IMG/VR virus record: IMGVR_UViG_3300009447_000045
Location: 1-25,173 of that record
Reading direction: 5' to 3' (one strand)
DNA length: 25,173 nt
Source: a virus
Below the pieces are notes generated by a model that saw only the letters and a program-made list of their open reading frames with translations, was not told where the DNA came from and made no database searches. Position 1 is the first letter of the stretch, and each line of letters opens with the position of its first letter. The position numbers were made by a program, and so were the translations under genes. Below, in pieces: positions 1 to 8,464 of this stretch.

Positions 1-851
1 ATAGTAATGATGTAGTCTTCTAGCAACATGCCAGATTCCCTATCATACACTGTTCCTTCAAGCTCTAAGATCTCTACATAACCACTACCGTAGTATTCAT
101 ATAGATCCCCGAAGCCATCAACAGAGTAGGCTGAAGCCTTTCTGAAATCATCTACATTGTATCCACCAATGTTACGTCTTAGTTCTCTAGCTTCTGCTAC
201 TGCATCCTTATAGTATTGATCAGGAGAGTTGGCTGCATTAAGTTCTAGCTCACCAAGAGTTGTAATAGATCGTGTAATCTTCGGAGACTTTTGAAAGTCT
301 ACAGCAGTAGGATCAAATACAATCCCATTAGGATCGATACGAACCATCTTAGGTCCGACATATCCGGGGATAGTCTCGCCATCTTCAGGATCAAGTTTAC
401 TTTCGTTTACCCAGATAACATCTGCAATAGCTACACCATAGTCAATGTAATCTAAGATTAAGTTACTACAAGTAGTACGGAAGTCACCCTCTCGTACCTT
501 GTTACTCATGTACGCTTGGATGGCATTCTTCTTACTAAGCTCATCATCATCTAGTGTGTAGCCTTCCCACTTCATCCACTCATCATTAGGGAAGAGTGCA
601 CTGTTGTAGTTGGCATGTAAGTTGTCACGTATCTGACACAGCTTAGGAAGTGTTGTTCTATTCTTCCAAGGCAATGCACCTGCTGTAGTGCTGCCTGTAT
701 CTGTAGCGAATACGTAGTTACGAATCTCTTCCTTCTCAGCTAACCAACCACTTCTTTGGTTGTTCCAGTTGTCCCACTTATCAGTTATGTTAGCTGCCAG
801 ATCATCTGCTGCCAGCATGTTTTGTATTGCTATTACATTGTCTTCAATCAT
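1..851 (-). CDS. Portal (head-tail connector) protein, N-terminal part, cut by window edge
   Basis: Open reading frame that starts at the ATG at 851 and runs off the left edge, about 283 codons without a stop. The N-terminal part is acidic and helical, followed by WKNRTTLPKLCQIRDNL, HANYNSALFPNDEWMKWEG and a DYIDYGVAIADVIW stretch. This resembles portal proteins of SIO1-like podoviruses as I recall them. The family forms the dodecameric ring through which DNA is packaged and on which the tail assembles. Context supports the call: it directly follows the large terminase, and its ATG overlaps the terminase stop in an ATGA junction, so translation is probably coupled. The 3' end is outside the window. 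Another head-tail protein cannot be excluded. Confidence 0.72.
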   Translation of the reverse strand, partial: MIEDNVIAIQNMLAADDLAANITDKWDNWNNQRSGWLAEKEEIRNYVFATDTGSTTAGALPWKNRTTLPKLCQIRDNLHANYNSALFPNDEWMKWEGYTLDDDELSKKNAIQAYMSNKVREGDFRTTCSNLILDYIDYGVAIADVIWVNESKLDPEDGETIPGYVGPKMVRIDPNGIVFDPTAVDFQKSPKITRSITTLGELELNAANSPDQYYKDAVAEARELRRNIGGYNVDDFRKASAYSVDGFGDLYEYYGSGYVEILELEGTVYDRESGMLLEDYIIT

Positions 852-2377
852 TTGAAACTAATGCCTCCGAACTTCTTGTTGAAGACCGCGATGTTATTAG
901 ACTTCATCTTGGAACCTCTACGTTGTTTAGGTTTGACTGCGATCTCAACTACAGATGCAAGACAGTCTTTAATATCATCGTGTTGTGGTCGAGACAATAC
1001 AAGCTCTTCTTCAAGTGCTGGTATGTACCCACCTTTGTAATGCCACATAGATAGATTCTCGTAACGTGGTTCTAAAGCAGCAGCCATACGCTCTTGCTTA
1101 TTACCTTGATTACGGTTAGGTCTATACTCTTCAATAGATAGACTGTCACCATTCTCCCGTATACGATCTTTTAAATCACCTACGATAATTGCCTGTGCTG
1201 TTGTAACCTCAGCTCTTAGTTTCCTGAACTCCCAATGGCTATGCATATGGAAGATCTTATCAAAGTATACTGAAATCTTATTTGTTCTAAATCTGTCAAT
1301 ATCTAATACATAGATGTGACCATCAGCAGCTATACCTATAACAACTACAGCTGTATAATCCGCAGTGGTTCTTAAACTAAATGCAAAGTCAATTGCTGCA
1401 TATACGTTTAATACTTTCTCTTTATACCACCACCGGCCATTCTCTTGTCTTAAATGTTTCTTATCATAATATTGAAACTGTGAACTATCTAATCTATTAG
1501 AAGAAGGATCATTAGGGTTGTTATAATACTGAGCATAGAACTGAGTCCTATCTGAGTACATAGCACTGATTCGATCTAGCTCTCGCTTATCAAACCCGAA
1601 TGCCTTACCATCATCTCTTGAACCTCGTGGCCATAAGAATACACCATCTTCTTCTACCACTTCTTCAAGGATACTCCAGATTTTTTCCTCACCATTTACT
1701 TCATCATTCTCATCATAGGTAGGAACAAACTGCTTCATCCATATGGAGTATTGATCAGCCATGTGATAACGAGTACCACATCCTTTAATCATACCACCAG
1801 TGTTAAGGATAGAAGCCATCTGGCTCATAGCATTAGCACATTTCTTACGACCTTCGGAGGTGTAAGCATTCTCAGGAACCACGACATCATCTGGTACAAT
1901 GATCTCTGCGTGCCATCCTGTTGTATTCGTTGTAAGTCCAGCTGTACGTACAGTGAAGTCACGTATGCCTTCTTCAGCTCGTAGTGGGTGATCAACTGAT
2001 ATAGCTGTCGTTGCCCACTTAGCTCGCTTCCCTTCATCAGGGTTAATCATCTCAGGCCAGTACCTAGAATAGATAGCACTGCTTAACATATTCTTAATTG
2101 CATATAACTGCTGCTCTGCCAAATCAGCCGTAGCTGAAATGTAGAGGATGGTTGTATCAGGATTCTTAGTAACCCACCAAGCAACCCATACAGCTAAGCA
2201 ATGACTCTTCAAGTGTCCCCTTGGTAACAAGAGGAGTTGGTTAGGATGATCTACCTGCATCAACCACTTGAATACTTTCTTGTGTACATCCCCATAAAGA
2301 TACTTAGGGTTGACTAACACAGCAAAGGTATATAAGTCATCTTCTGCTAATGCTTTAATTTCATCAATGTCTGACAT
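848..2377 (-). CDS. terL: Terminase large subunit (packaging ATPase and nuclease)
   Basis: 509 aa, full length for the family. The N-terminal ATPase has a deviant Walker A LPRGHLKSH (residues 51-59, K57/S58), a Walker B AEIIVPDD (157-164) and a coupling-type motif GTRYH (201-205). The C-terminal RNase H-like nuclease has a first acidic strand VYAAIDFAF (D330) and a late HDD (466-468). TerL docks on the portal, cuts the concatemer and pumps DNA into the procapsid. Its ATG overlaps the end of the small-subunit gene by 14 bases and its stop overlaps the portal start by 4, as in a coupled packaging operon. Function is confident. The packaging strategy (terminal repeats or headful) cannot be read from the sequence. 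Confidence 0.95.
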   Translation of the reverse strand: MSDIDEIKALAEDDLYTFAVLVNPKYLYGDVHKKVFKWLMQVDHPNQLLLLPRGHLKSHCLAVWVAWWVTKNPDTTILYISATADLAEQQLYAIKNMLSSAIYSRYWPEMINPDEGKRAKWATTAISVDHPLRAEEGIRDFTVRTAGLTTNTTGWHAEIIVPDDVVVPENAYTSEGRKKCANAMSQMASILNTGGMIKGCGTRYHMADQYSIWMKQFVPTYDENDEVNGEEKIWSILEEVVEEDGVFLWPRGSRDDGKAFGFDKRELDRISAMYSDRTQFYAQYYNNPNDPSSNRLDSSQFQYYDKKHLRQENGRWWYKEKVLNVYAAIDFAFSLRTTADYTAVVVIGIAADGHIYVLDIDRFRTNKISVYFDKIFHMHSHWEFRKLRAEVTTAQAIIVGDLKDRIRENGDSLSIEEYRPNRNQGNKQERMAAALEPRYENLSMWHYKGGYIPALEEELVLSRPQHDDIKDCLASVVEIAVKPKQRRGSKMKSNNIAVFNKKFGGISFK

Positions 2378-2861
2378 CTCTTAACCTTTCTAAGTCCGAT
2401 TGAATAACAGATTTAACAGCGGCTTGTTGTTTCTTCTCGCCCTTAACTTCTGCTTTCGATGGACGACCGGCTGAGCGTTTCTCTACCCACCCCTTTTCTG
2501 CTAACCACTTTGCTGCTGTTGGTGACTCGGAAGCATTACTGAGCATACGGGTTACACCCTTAGATCTCATCTTAACTTCCAACTCTTCACGCCATTCTTC
2601 AATGTAAGGGTGAAGAAGCGATGTCTTATTTAACAAACGCTTCCAATGATTCCAACCACCAAGGTTTCGAGTAGCAAACTTATACTCAGTAGGGTCATCA
2701 GTTGCTACGTATAGCTTCTTGATTGACTTGTATACCTTACCCTTGAACTCATGATCATCATCCTTTAAGGTGTAGATCGCGTGCTTGGGGTTGTCATACG
2801 AGAGCTCAAGGAACAAGCTCTGCGTATAGAAGTTACCATTCTGATCTTTAAACTTACTCAT
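2364..2861 (-). CDS. terS: Putative terminase small subunit
   Basis: 165 aa. It lies immediately upstream of the large terminase and overlaps it by 14 bases. The middle contains a W-rich segment (NLGGWNHWKRLLNK) followed by helical, charged sequence. The C-terminal third has a short helix-turn-helix-like TAAKWLAEKGWVEK segment and then a Lys/Arg-rich tail (GRPSKAEVKGEKK). Small terminases recognise packaging sites on viral DNA and regulate TerL. No sequence signature proves this here; the call depends on position, size and the basic, helical C-terminus. An unrelated DNA-binding protein is possible. Confidence 0.6.
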   Translation of the reverse strand: MSKFKDQNGNFYTQSLFLELSYDNPKHAIYTLKDDDHEFKGKVYKSIKKLYVATDDPTEYKFATRNLGGWNHWKRLLNKTSLLHPYIEEWREELEVKMRSKGVTRMLSNASESPTAAKWLAEKGWVEKRSAGRPSKAEVKGEKKQQAAVKSVIQSDLERLRDVRH

Positions 2862-2862
2862 A

Positions 2863-4668
2863 TTACGTATCCACTGAAATAGTTTTTACAGTACCGTCTC
2901 CAAACTTAACTTTAAGATCACCATCTGCTGAGTCAACATATAGATAAGTGTTGCCTGCGGATGTAACAGGTATTGTTGCACCATCTGTTAATACTAGATG
3001 TTCTACATTACCTGTCTCTACTCCATCGTTGGTATTACGGAAAGTACCACCAGTTGCTATAACAGTATTTACAGTGTTACCTGTGAAGGTTCCTAATCGG
3101 AAGTCCATGTCAGACTGTCGAGTTACACTGGCACCTGTTGTGCAGTTCTCTATATTCAACTGTAAAGCGTTTAAAACAGAGTTGTCTATTAAACTTGCTC
3201 CGATATAATAGCCATCAATTATACCATTGAGCCTGAGCCTTGTTGAATTCTGACACGTTACACCTGTGTTGAAACCAACTCCTTGTTCATTATATGCATA
3301 TATATTTGTAATAAATCCACTGCCATTGTCAGAAGAGACCGCAACAGAGTTCGTTCCGTTGACACGAAGAGCGACCATAGCAATGACGCTCTGGTTTACA
3401 ACCATCCCGGTTCCAGAATTCGACCCGAAGATTACATCACTTGTCCCCTCGAAGTAGCAGTTGTTGATTAGCTGAATACAAGAGCTTGTGCACGAAGACA
3501 CAAACATTTGACTTGCTCCAAAGAATGATGAACCATCGTTCAGAGAGACGCCTGTTGTATATTTCGCTATAGCCAGTTTACTACCCGACTGTCTTACAGA
3601 AGCTCTGTTGGTGGCGTATATTCCTTGTGTGCTTCCTACCCCACCGATGATTCCAAATTCTCCAGCAAATTCTAAAGAACCATTGTCTACGCTGAAAGAT
3701 CTACCAGACCCTGCTGCAAACTCAAGCTGGACTTCGTACTTATAGAAGTTTAGTGTTCCACCAAAAACGCCCACAGTGAAAGGATTTGAGACATACTCTG
3801 ATGACACCGCTAAGGTTACAGAGGTGTTGCCTATAATAGCTGTTACTTCGTGATAGCCGTTTAGCTCTTTCCTAACAGGATTACTTGAGATCGTAGACAC
3901 ATAATCACCTACAGAAATACCTGATGTATCTGAACATGTTAGCTCAACTGAGTAGTTATTAATAGACCCTGAAGATGAAGTTATTCCTGAGGCAGAGAAT
4001 GCTGTTGCTCCTGCGGCGCAGTCGTACTTCAGTGTTCCAAGTATCTGAGAGAAAGATTGTGCAGATACATTTGTGTAGATGCCGCTGTCTACTAACAAGG
4101 ATGCCCCATTAGCTACGATAACTGCATTTGTAAAATTAGGAAGACCACTCACTCTATAAACTGTATCTGCTTTAAAAGATATAGCTTCGCCTGTTGCTAG
4201 TGCTGAGTTGATAGCTGCTAGGTCGTCTGTTGTTCCATTACCGAGTGCACCAAAGTCTTCAACAGATACTATCTCACTAATCTTAGAACCTAGTGTTCTT
4301 CGTGAAGCACCTGCTGCTACGTTAGTAAAGGCTAGAGCATCTCCGTCTCTGAATACAAGGTTTGAACCATCGGTTGATAATGCTCTATCTGTATTGCCAG
4401 ACTGAGAAGGAAGAGTAGCATCTATTGTTGTGATGCCGGCTTTAACATCGATCCATCGTGCTGCATCGTTGTCGTTAACAGGTGATGGTAGATTCTTCAG
4501 AGGCTTGGAATTCATATCCAAATCTGTGTTCATCTGGTTAGGCTCACCCTCTGGGTTATCACGATACAATACCTTATCATTTAACTCAGACTCAATCGAG
4601 TCAAAGTTTGCAATGAGCTTTGTAACAGACTTGAACCCGCTGATGATTGAGTCGAGTGTAATTTTCAA
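2863..4668 (-). CDS. Tail spike/tail fibre with right-handed beta-helix
   Basis: 601 aa. The N-terminus (about residues 1-80) is a virion-anchoring tail-fibre type, with LYRDNPEGEPNQ, then NTDLDMNSKPLKNLP and a DNDAARWIDVKAG stretch, typical of podovirus fibres. Next comes VSVEDFGALGNGTTDD (135-149), the start motif of pectate-lyase-like beta-helix spikes. Repetitive Ser/Thr/Asn/Gly-rich beta sequence continues to about residue 545, followed by a short C-terminal beta tail. Such spikes bind, and often degrade, surface polysaccharide. No catalytic residues can be named, so the enzymatic activity is unknown. The start is a TTG at 4668, supported by AAGGAG 7 bases upstream that overlaps the stop of the preceding gene; the next in-frame ATG would remove the anchoring region. 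Confidence 0.88.
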   Translation of the reverse strand: MKITLDSIISGFKSVTKLIANFDSIESELNDKVLYRDNPEGEPNQMNTDLDMNSKPLKNLPSPVNDNDAARWIDVKAGITTIDATLPSQSGNTDRALSTDGSNLVFRDGDALAFTNVAAGASRRTLGSKISEIVSVEDFGALGNGTTDDLAAINSALATGEAISFKADTVYRVSGLPNFTNAVIVANGASLLVDSGIYTNVSAQSFSQILGTLKYDCAAGATAFSASGITSSSGSINNYSVELTCSDTSGISVGDYVSTISSNPVRKELNGYHEVTAIIGNTSVTLAVSSEYVSNPFTVGVFGGTLNFYKYEVQLEFAAGSGRSFSVDNGSLEFAGEFGIIGGVGSTQGIYATNRASVRQSGSKLAIAKYTTGVSLNDGSSFFGASQMFVSSCTSSCIQLINNCYFEGTSDVIFGSNSGTGMVVNQSVIAMVALRVNGTNSVAVSSDNGSGFITNIYAYNEQGVGFNTGVTCQNSTRLRLNGIIDGYYIGASLIDNSVLNALQLNIENCTTGASVTRQSDMDFRLGTFTGNTVNTVIATGGTFRNTNDGVETGNVEHLVLTDGATIPVTSAGNTYLYVDSADGDLKVKFGDGTVKTISVDT

Positions 4669-4678
4669 AGGTAACTCC

Positions 4679-4978
4679 TTATGTATCTACGTGAATTGCT
4701 GTTGCTACTGCTGTAGCCGGCTTGTCTATTCGGAAGTATCCGGGGCCAGTGATAAGAGCACTGTTGTTGTCAGATGACAATAAGACATTACCTTCTGGAT
4801 CACCACCATTAACTGGTACTGTGAATGTGCTGCCACCATCGATAGATCGCATTAACTTAACACTCTCTCGTGCTCCCATGTTAGGAACACAGTACACCTG
4901 AGCTGATGCTCCGGATGCTAGTGTTAATGCGTAAGTGCCTGCGCCTGTTGCTGATGCGATTGCTGTTGCTGTTGCCAT
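4679..4978 (-). CDS. Small probable virion protein, unknown function
   Basis: 99 aa, with an Ala/Thr-rich start (ATATAIASATGAGTY) and then beta-prone sequence rich in Gly and Ser (SIDGGSTFTVPVNGGDPEG, GPGYFRIDKPA). It has no signal peptide, membrane span or known motif. It lies between the deacetylase-domain tail protein and the tail spike with gaps of 7 and 10 bases, so it is probably a tail-tip, decoration or spike accessory protein. Its last residues (HVDT) echo the spike C-terminus (SVDT), which may be chance. I do not recognise a family. Confidence 0.7.
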   Translation of the reverse strand: MATATAIASATGAGTYALTLASGASAQVYCVPNMGARESVKLMRSIDGGSTFTVPVNGGDPEGNVLLSSDNNSALITGPGYFRIDKPATAVATAIHVDT

Positions 4979-4985
4979 TTTGTTA

Positions 4986-6710
4986 CTACCTCGTTATGAT
5001 TTTGTTTGATATGATAGAACTCGGTGCACCACCCCCACCGGAAGGCGTATCTGCCATTAGCTCTGAGAATGTTAAAGCATCGATAACGCCTGCATCATTA
5101 AGAGCAGCAACCTTGTCAATGAAGTATTGGAAGTCAGCTCGATCAACTTCAATACCTGAAGCACCTGTTGCCACAATACCATGGTAGGCTATAACGGCAT
5201 CTGAGTTTGTTTCTATCATACGCTTCAAGATTAAATCAGCTTGACTTGTAAGACGCTCGTACCCTGTATCAGGATAACGCATTCTATATAGATCACCTGT
5301 CTGCCATGTATTGTCAACACCACCAAACAAAGTAGATGTCTGTGTCGTGCCTGTTCCTGCTGATATTAATCCAGTGCTTCCATCTGTTACGTTCTCGATA
5401 ATGAAGCCTTGGTATTCGTTCGTATTCCAAAACTGAGCATTAGCATCGGTTAATACCGTTGTGCTGTTTGCTGCTGTATGAGTACCTTGAGTATCTCTTG
5501 AGTGAAGGATACCTTGACCCAAGTAGTTACGATCTGCTTTCTCATCAGCAGAGTCTGGGTTGTACATCATAGCAGGAACCCGTAACGGGTCGTCCATACC
5601 AAAACTACCATTAGGGTTAATTGGGTTTTGTGAAAGGTTAGCTTCTGTTAGTCCATCTACGTTTGCGCCTAGTCCCGCCCGTGCATAGCTGATACCTGAG
5701 TCAAAAAGTTCCTGTCTAAGCAACTGGTTATTCTTACTCTCTGGGTATGCAAAAGAACGTCTGCCCTTCTCTAAGCTATTTGTTGTACAGAATGTTTGCC
5801 AACCTGCGTGAGCCGTAGCCCGTTCTTCTGGTGTGGCATCTAGTAAGTTTAAGAATGCTCCTCCATTTGATGTGAAGTGATAACCTACTTCCCAACCTGT
5901 GCCGGCCATCTCTATGAAGTTTGCTAGGCTTGCTCTGCCTGAATCCGCAGGGTTGTTCACTTTATCATATTGTACAAAGCTAGTTCCGGGGACACCTTTA
6001 GGCTGCATGTATGCATAGGCTTCAGTGTAATCCGAATCTATTCCATCATCAAAGCATATAGCGAGTCTAGGTTTTCTATTAGCAATAGGATCAACAACAA
6101 CATCTAATAAGTGTATTGTCGATGTACCGTAGCTTGTTGCTGTATCTGCTGTTAAGACAAACTGTATGTTATCAACAGCAGACCACGAGAACGTGCCGCC
6201 TTTCGGTGCAGCATCTTGTGCATAGAACTCATCAAGGTTTGTTGTAACCCACCAGTAGCCTAGCTTGTTGTAAGCTGTTACAGAGTCTGCTGTTCCTCGT
6301 GCCATGTAGTATCGGGTAGTGTTGTTAGGCCATGATGTTCCTGATCCTACATACACTTGTACGCTGTTAAAATCCCACCAGCTAAACTCTGTAGTTTCGT
6401 CTGTGCCTTCGATGTATACAAGGAAGCCTATTGTCTTTGCACCCACTAGGTTCAAAGGTTCACTCATATGTAGACGAACAGAAGGGGTGAGTTCATTCGT
6501 ACTGGCATTGTGATCCCAGTCTAGTCTGATACCACCGCTGTTGTTTATAGCGTAGGTGTCATCTAGTGTCAGTGTTGAATCTGTATAAGCACCGTTGGTT
6601 CCCGAATCTCTTAACTGCCAAGCATCATCCTCTGTGCCTGAAGCCACAGCATCGAACTTAGCTATCTTCTTGTGGTTAGCCGCTAATGGCTTAGGTGTTG
6701 GATATGGCAT
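4986..6710 (-). CDS. Tail protein with polysaccharide deacetylase (NodB/CE4) domain
   Basis: 574 aa. Residues about 15-205 are a beta-rich, Trp/Tyr-containing region resembling a carbohydrate-binding jelly roll. Residues about 214-345 and 480-556 form a NodB-type deacetylase. Motif 1 is CFDDG (219-223), a motif 2-like GYHFTSN has H278, FAYPE (320-324) matches motif 3, and AYHG (508-511) fits the late His motif. Family members remove acetyl groups from surface polysaccharide with a metal held by one Asp and two His. Here the second His of motif 2 appears to be replaced by Asn (N282). Residues about 400-480 (DANAQFWNTNEYQGF and following) look like a beta module inserted inside the catalytic domain. 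It sits in the tail-gene cluster, so a virion-associated receptor or capsule enzyme is likely. Confidence 0.85.
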   Translation of the reverse strand: MPYPTPKPLAANHKKIAKFDAVASGTEDDAWQLRDSGTNGAYTDSTLTLDDTYAINNSGGIRLDWDHNASTNELTPSVRLHMSEPLNLVGAKTIGFLVYIEGTDETTEFSWWDFNSVQVYVGSGTSWPNNTTRYYMARGTADSVTAYNKLGYWWVTTNLDEFYAQDAAPKGGTFSWSAVDNIQFVLTADTATSYGTSTIHLLDVVVDPIANRKPRLAICFDDGIDSDYTEAYAYMQPKGVPGTSFVQYDKVNNPADSGRASLANFIEMAGTGWEVGYHFTSNGGAFLNLLDATPEERATAHAGWQTFCTTNSLEKGRRSFAYPESKNNQLLRQELFDSGISYARAGLGANVDGLTEANLSQNPINPNGSFGMDDPLRVPAMMYNPDSADEKADRNYLGQGILHSRDTQGTHTAANSTTVLTDANAQFWNTNEYQGFIIENVTDGSTGLISAGTGTTQTSTLFGGVDNTWQTGDLYRMRYPDTGYERLTSQADLILKRMIETNSDAVIAYHGIVATGASGIEVDRADFQYFIDKVAALNDAGVIDALTFSELMADTPSGGGGAPSSIISNKIITR

Positions 6711-6719
6711 TGTTTATTC

Positions 6720-6920
6720 CTATCGGTTATCGTTCTTAATACGTTCAAGCTCTGCTTCTGCAAAGGATACGTTACGCTTTAGCTTCTCATCAATCTCTGC
6801 CTCTGTAGGCACTTCCCCTGCAACTACACGTTTGTATAATTCAGATACTTGATCAACTGTAACTAATGCTTCATTGATAACCAATAGGCTATCTATAATC
6901 TTAACTGCTGTGCTACTCAT
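6720..6920 (-). CDS. Small acidic helical protein, unknown function
   Basis: 66 aa, almost entirely predicted helix, with heptad-like hydrophobics (IIDSLLVINEALVTVDQVSEL and a charged C-terminal half, AEAELERIKNDNR). There is no membrane span or signal peptide. It overlaps the end of the upstream lipoprotein gene by 8 bases and lies 9 bases before the deacetylase tail gene. It could be a chaperone or structural coiled coil of the tail module. Family not recognised. Confidence 0.65.
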   Translation of the reverse strand: MSSTAVKIIDSLLVINEALVTVDQVSELYKRVVAGEVPTEAEIDEKLKRNVSFAEAELERIKNDNR

Positions 6921-7296
6921 CTAACATACCTCTCATCTTAATTAGGATTGATGCAATATCTTCACGAGTGCAGGCTTTATTAATCTCATCATCGAGAAGC
7001 ACGTCAACACAAGCAACCCCAGTTCCGTTATAATCAAGAGCATCAGCCCCAGACTCAATCCTACCAATAAGATTAGATAGATCGATAGTCGCAACAAGGA
7101 TGACTTCATAGTTGGCAACCGAGAGGTTGTCCGCATCATACATCCGCTTAGCTGATTGCTGAACCATGTGTATCGCGTCGAGAGAAGCTGCTGCGTACAG
7201 GTCACTCTTCTCTTCAGCGTCTTTAACATCGATAAGTCCACAGCTTGCCACCATCATGATAATACTTAATAGAAATACCTTAAACGTCATCTGCAT
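6913..7296 (-). CDS. Phage lipoprotein (predicted signal peptidase II substrate)
   Basis: 127 aa. The N-terminus is a lipoprotein signal: MQMTFK, then LLSIIMMVASC with lipobox VASC at about residue 19. The mature part is helical and acidic, with two further cysteines (ACVDVL and KACTRED). It follows the holin-like gene with a 17-base overlap, which suggests a lysis cassette. A lipoprotein next to a holin can be an outer-membrane spanin, but no partner inner-membrane spanin is visible, and the Pro-rich form typical of Rz1 is absent. A superinfection-exclusion or surface role is the main alternative. Confidence 0.7.
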   Translation of the reverse strand: MQMTFKVFLLSIIMMVASCGLIDVKDAEEKSDLYAAASLDAIHMVQQSAKRMYDADNLSVANYEVILVATIDLSNLIGRIESGADALDYNGTGVACVDVLLDDEINKACTREDIASILIKMRGMLDE

Positions 7297-7474
7297 TCTT
7301 ATTCTTCCCGATGTTTAATGATAGGATGTTCAATACTCGTAGCACCGCTGCTACAATCTTGTCATCAGACTTAGTAGGTGTTACTGCTGTGATAGCTGAT
7401 ACTGCGCCTACTAATGTAAGAGCCATACCGATCCATACAGGTAGGTTGGTGAATAATAATTCTAATTGTTCCAT
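7280..7474 (-). CDS. Holin-like small membrane protein
   Basis: 64 aa with one clear transmembrane segment (about 13-33, LPVWIGMALTLVGAVSAITAV), a conserved-looking TPTKSDDKIV turn, an amphipathic helix and a basic/acidic tail (GKNKNADDV). Small one-span proteins with this TPTKxDDKI motif are common in marine phages and are often labelled holins. Holins form membrane holes that trigger lysis timing. No endolysin is in the window, so the lysis role is inferred from topology and the neighbouring lipoprotein. The ATG overlaps the stop of the preceding 32-aa gene (TAATG). Confidence 0.65.
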   Translation of the reverse strand: MEQLELLFTNLPVWIGMALTLVGAVSAITAVTPTKSDDKIVAAVLRVLNILSLNIGKNKNADDV

Positions 7475-7572
7475 TACTTATATCCTCTTGTCTTCTTGTT
7501 AGTTGAAGCACGTCCACCTTTCTTTGGCAGAGGGGCTTTCTTCTTCTTAATAGGTGTAACCTTCTTCTTCAT
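7474..7572 (-). CDS. Lysine-rich 32-aa peptide
   Basis: Short frame of 32 codons beginning ATG AAG AAG AAG and ending TAA. About 40 percent of its residues are Lys or Arg, and it ends RGYK. It fits exactly between two genes, with one-base-shared TAATG junctions on both sides: its ATG uses the last A of the upstream stop and its stop shares a base with the holin ATG. This arrangement supports real, coupled translation. The composition suggests nucleic-acid binding or a virion core peptide, but no function can be assigned. Confidence 0.55.
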   Translation of the reverse strand: MKKKVTPIKKKKAPLPKKGGRASTNKKTRGYK

Positions 7573-7859
7573 TACCATTTCGCCTTGTCTGCCCAGTAAG
7601 CCGCACTCATCTTACCCTTTTTAATATTAGCCGCATGTCTGGCCTTGAAGCTCTTCTTACGAGCTTTCTCTGCTTCTGTGCTAGGCTTCTTACCAGCTCC
7701 CTTTACACCTTGTTGACCAAACCGTATAGTCTTGATCTTATCCCCTACCTTAGCAACTACTACGTGGCTCTTGGTAGGATGAGAAGGAGTCTTCTTAGGT
7801 TTATTATACCCGGCTACTCCTGCCCTCTCTAGCCTGCTGTCTTTGGTTTTCTTTGGCAT
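7572..7859 (-). CDS. Basic conserved phage protein (DUF6321-like)
   Basis: 95 aa, strongly basic. The C-terminal half (FGQQGVKGAGKKP, then EKARKKSFKARHA and KGKMSAAYWADKAKW) matches a conserved small family of marine phages that I recall as DUF6321; the Pfam label is from memory. Function is unknown; basic virion or DNA-associated proteins are plausible. I chose the ATG at 7859, with GGGAG about 7 bases upstream; a GTG one codon earlier (7862) is too close to that site. It is the first gene after the terminator at 7877-7910, so its expression needs read-through or a promoter I cannot identify. Confidence 0.8.
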   Translation of the reverse strand: MPKKTKDSRLERAGVAGYNKPKKTPSHPTKSHVVVAKVGDKIKTIRFGQQGVKGAGKKPSTEAEKARKKSFKARHAANIKKGKMSAAYWADKAKW

Positions 7860-7876
7860 CACTGTCTCCCATTGTC

Positions 7877-7910
7877 AAAAAAGCCAGCATGTCGAATGAC
7901 AGAGGCTGGC
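7877..7910 (-). terminator. Intrinsic terminator on the leftward transcript
   Basis: On the minus strand, GCCAGC (7910-7905) pairs with GCTGGC (7888-7883). An inner TGTC/GACA stem lies between them, and TTTTTT (7882-7877) follows directly. It lies between the secreted-protein gene (ends 7941) and the basic protein gene (starts 7859). It would attenuate leftward transcription early in the structural arm. Confidence 0.85.
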
Positions 7911-7940
7911 GATGCTTTGGTAGGGGTTCCAGCCCTCTCG

Positions 7941-8363
7941 TTATATCTTAAAGTTTAGATGTAGACTTAATGCTTCACCAAGGAAGCTAACTACAAACCA
8001 CTTATACTTTACTTCAACTGTTGCTATTGGTCCTACACTACTACCAAGGATATACTTCTCTTGGGATAGATAGACACCATACCTTGTAGCTAGTTCAATG
8101 TCTCCGTGTAGATAACTCTTGAAGACATACCTTCTATTAGCAAAGGCTGTCCAATCACATAAGCTATTCTTGAATATGATTCCTGATAGTCCTGAGTCTG
8201 ATGTATATCCTAATAAAGGATTGGACTCACACCACTTATCATCTCTATCGAAGTGGTAGGAAGCAGCTCCTAGTTGTATCTCGCCGGCTTCAGCTTCAGG
8301 TGAGAATACTATATAAGACAGTATAGCTGCTACGATGAATACATAAATTGTTGGCTTGTGCAT
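7941..8363 (-). CDS. Secreted, probably outer-membrane beta-barrel-like protein
   Basis: 140 aa. It has a Sec signal peptide with a hydrophobic core IYVFIVAAILSYIVF and a likely cleavage site after AEA (about residue 26). The mature part is rich in alternating polar/hydrophobic strands with aromatic residues (IQLGAASYHF, SGIIFKNSLC, FANRRYVFKSYL, VEVKYKWFVVSFLG). Two to three cysteines (CESN, LCDW) could form a disulphide in the periplasm. Similar small phage proteins occur, but their function is unknown; surface alteration or superinfection exclusion would fit. It is the first leftward gene, with GGAG 6 bases before the ATG and a leader of about 300 bases if the 8683-8719 motif is its promoter. 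Confidence 0.75.
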   Translation of the reverse strand: MHKPTIYVFIVAAILSYIVFSPEAEAGEIQLGAASYHFDRDDKWCESNPLLGYTSDSGLSGIIFKNSLCDWTAFANRRYVFKSYLHGDIELATRYGVYLSQEKYILGSSVGPIATVEVKYKWFVVSFLGEALSLHLNFKI

Positions 8364-8464
8364 ATCTATCTCCTAGATACAGACCACTATGTATGCTATT
8401 GCATATAAAGATACACTACTCTATATATACCTACTCAGTGACCTGTCCTTAGTATACTTTAGTA

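Noticed and set aside
6811-6820. Another copy of the GGGGAA half of the phage promoter motif on the minus strand
   Set aside because: It lies inside a gene, and no GTTTATTA-like block follows at 17 bases.
2948-7832. Plus-strand open frames of 60-115 codons opposite the structural genes
   Set aside because: They are antisense shadows of well-supported minus-strand genes and lack ribosome sites or recognisable domains.
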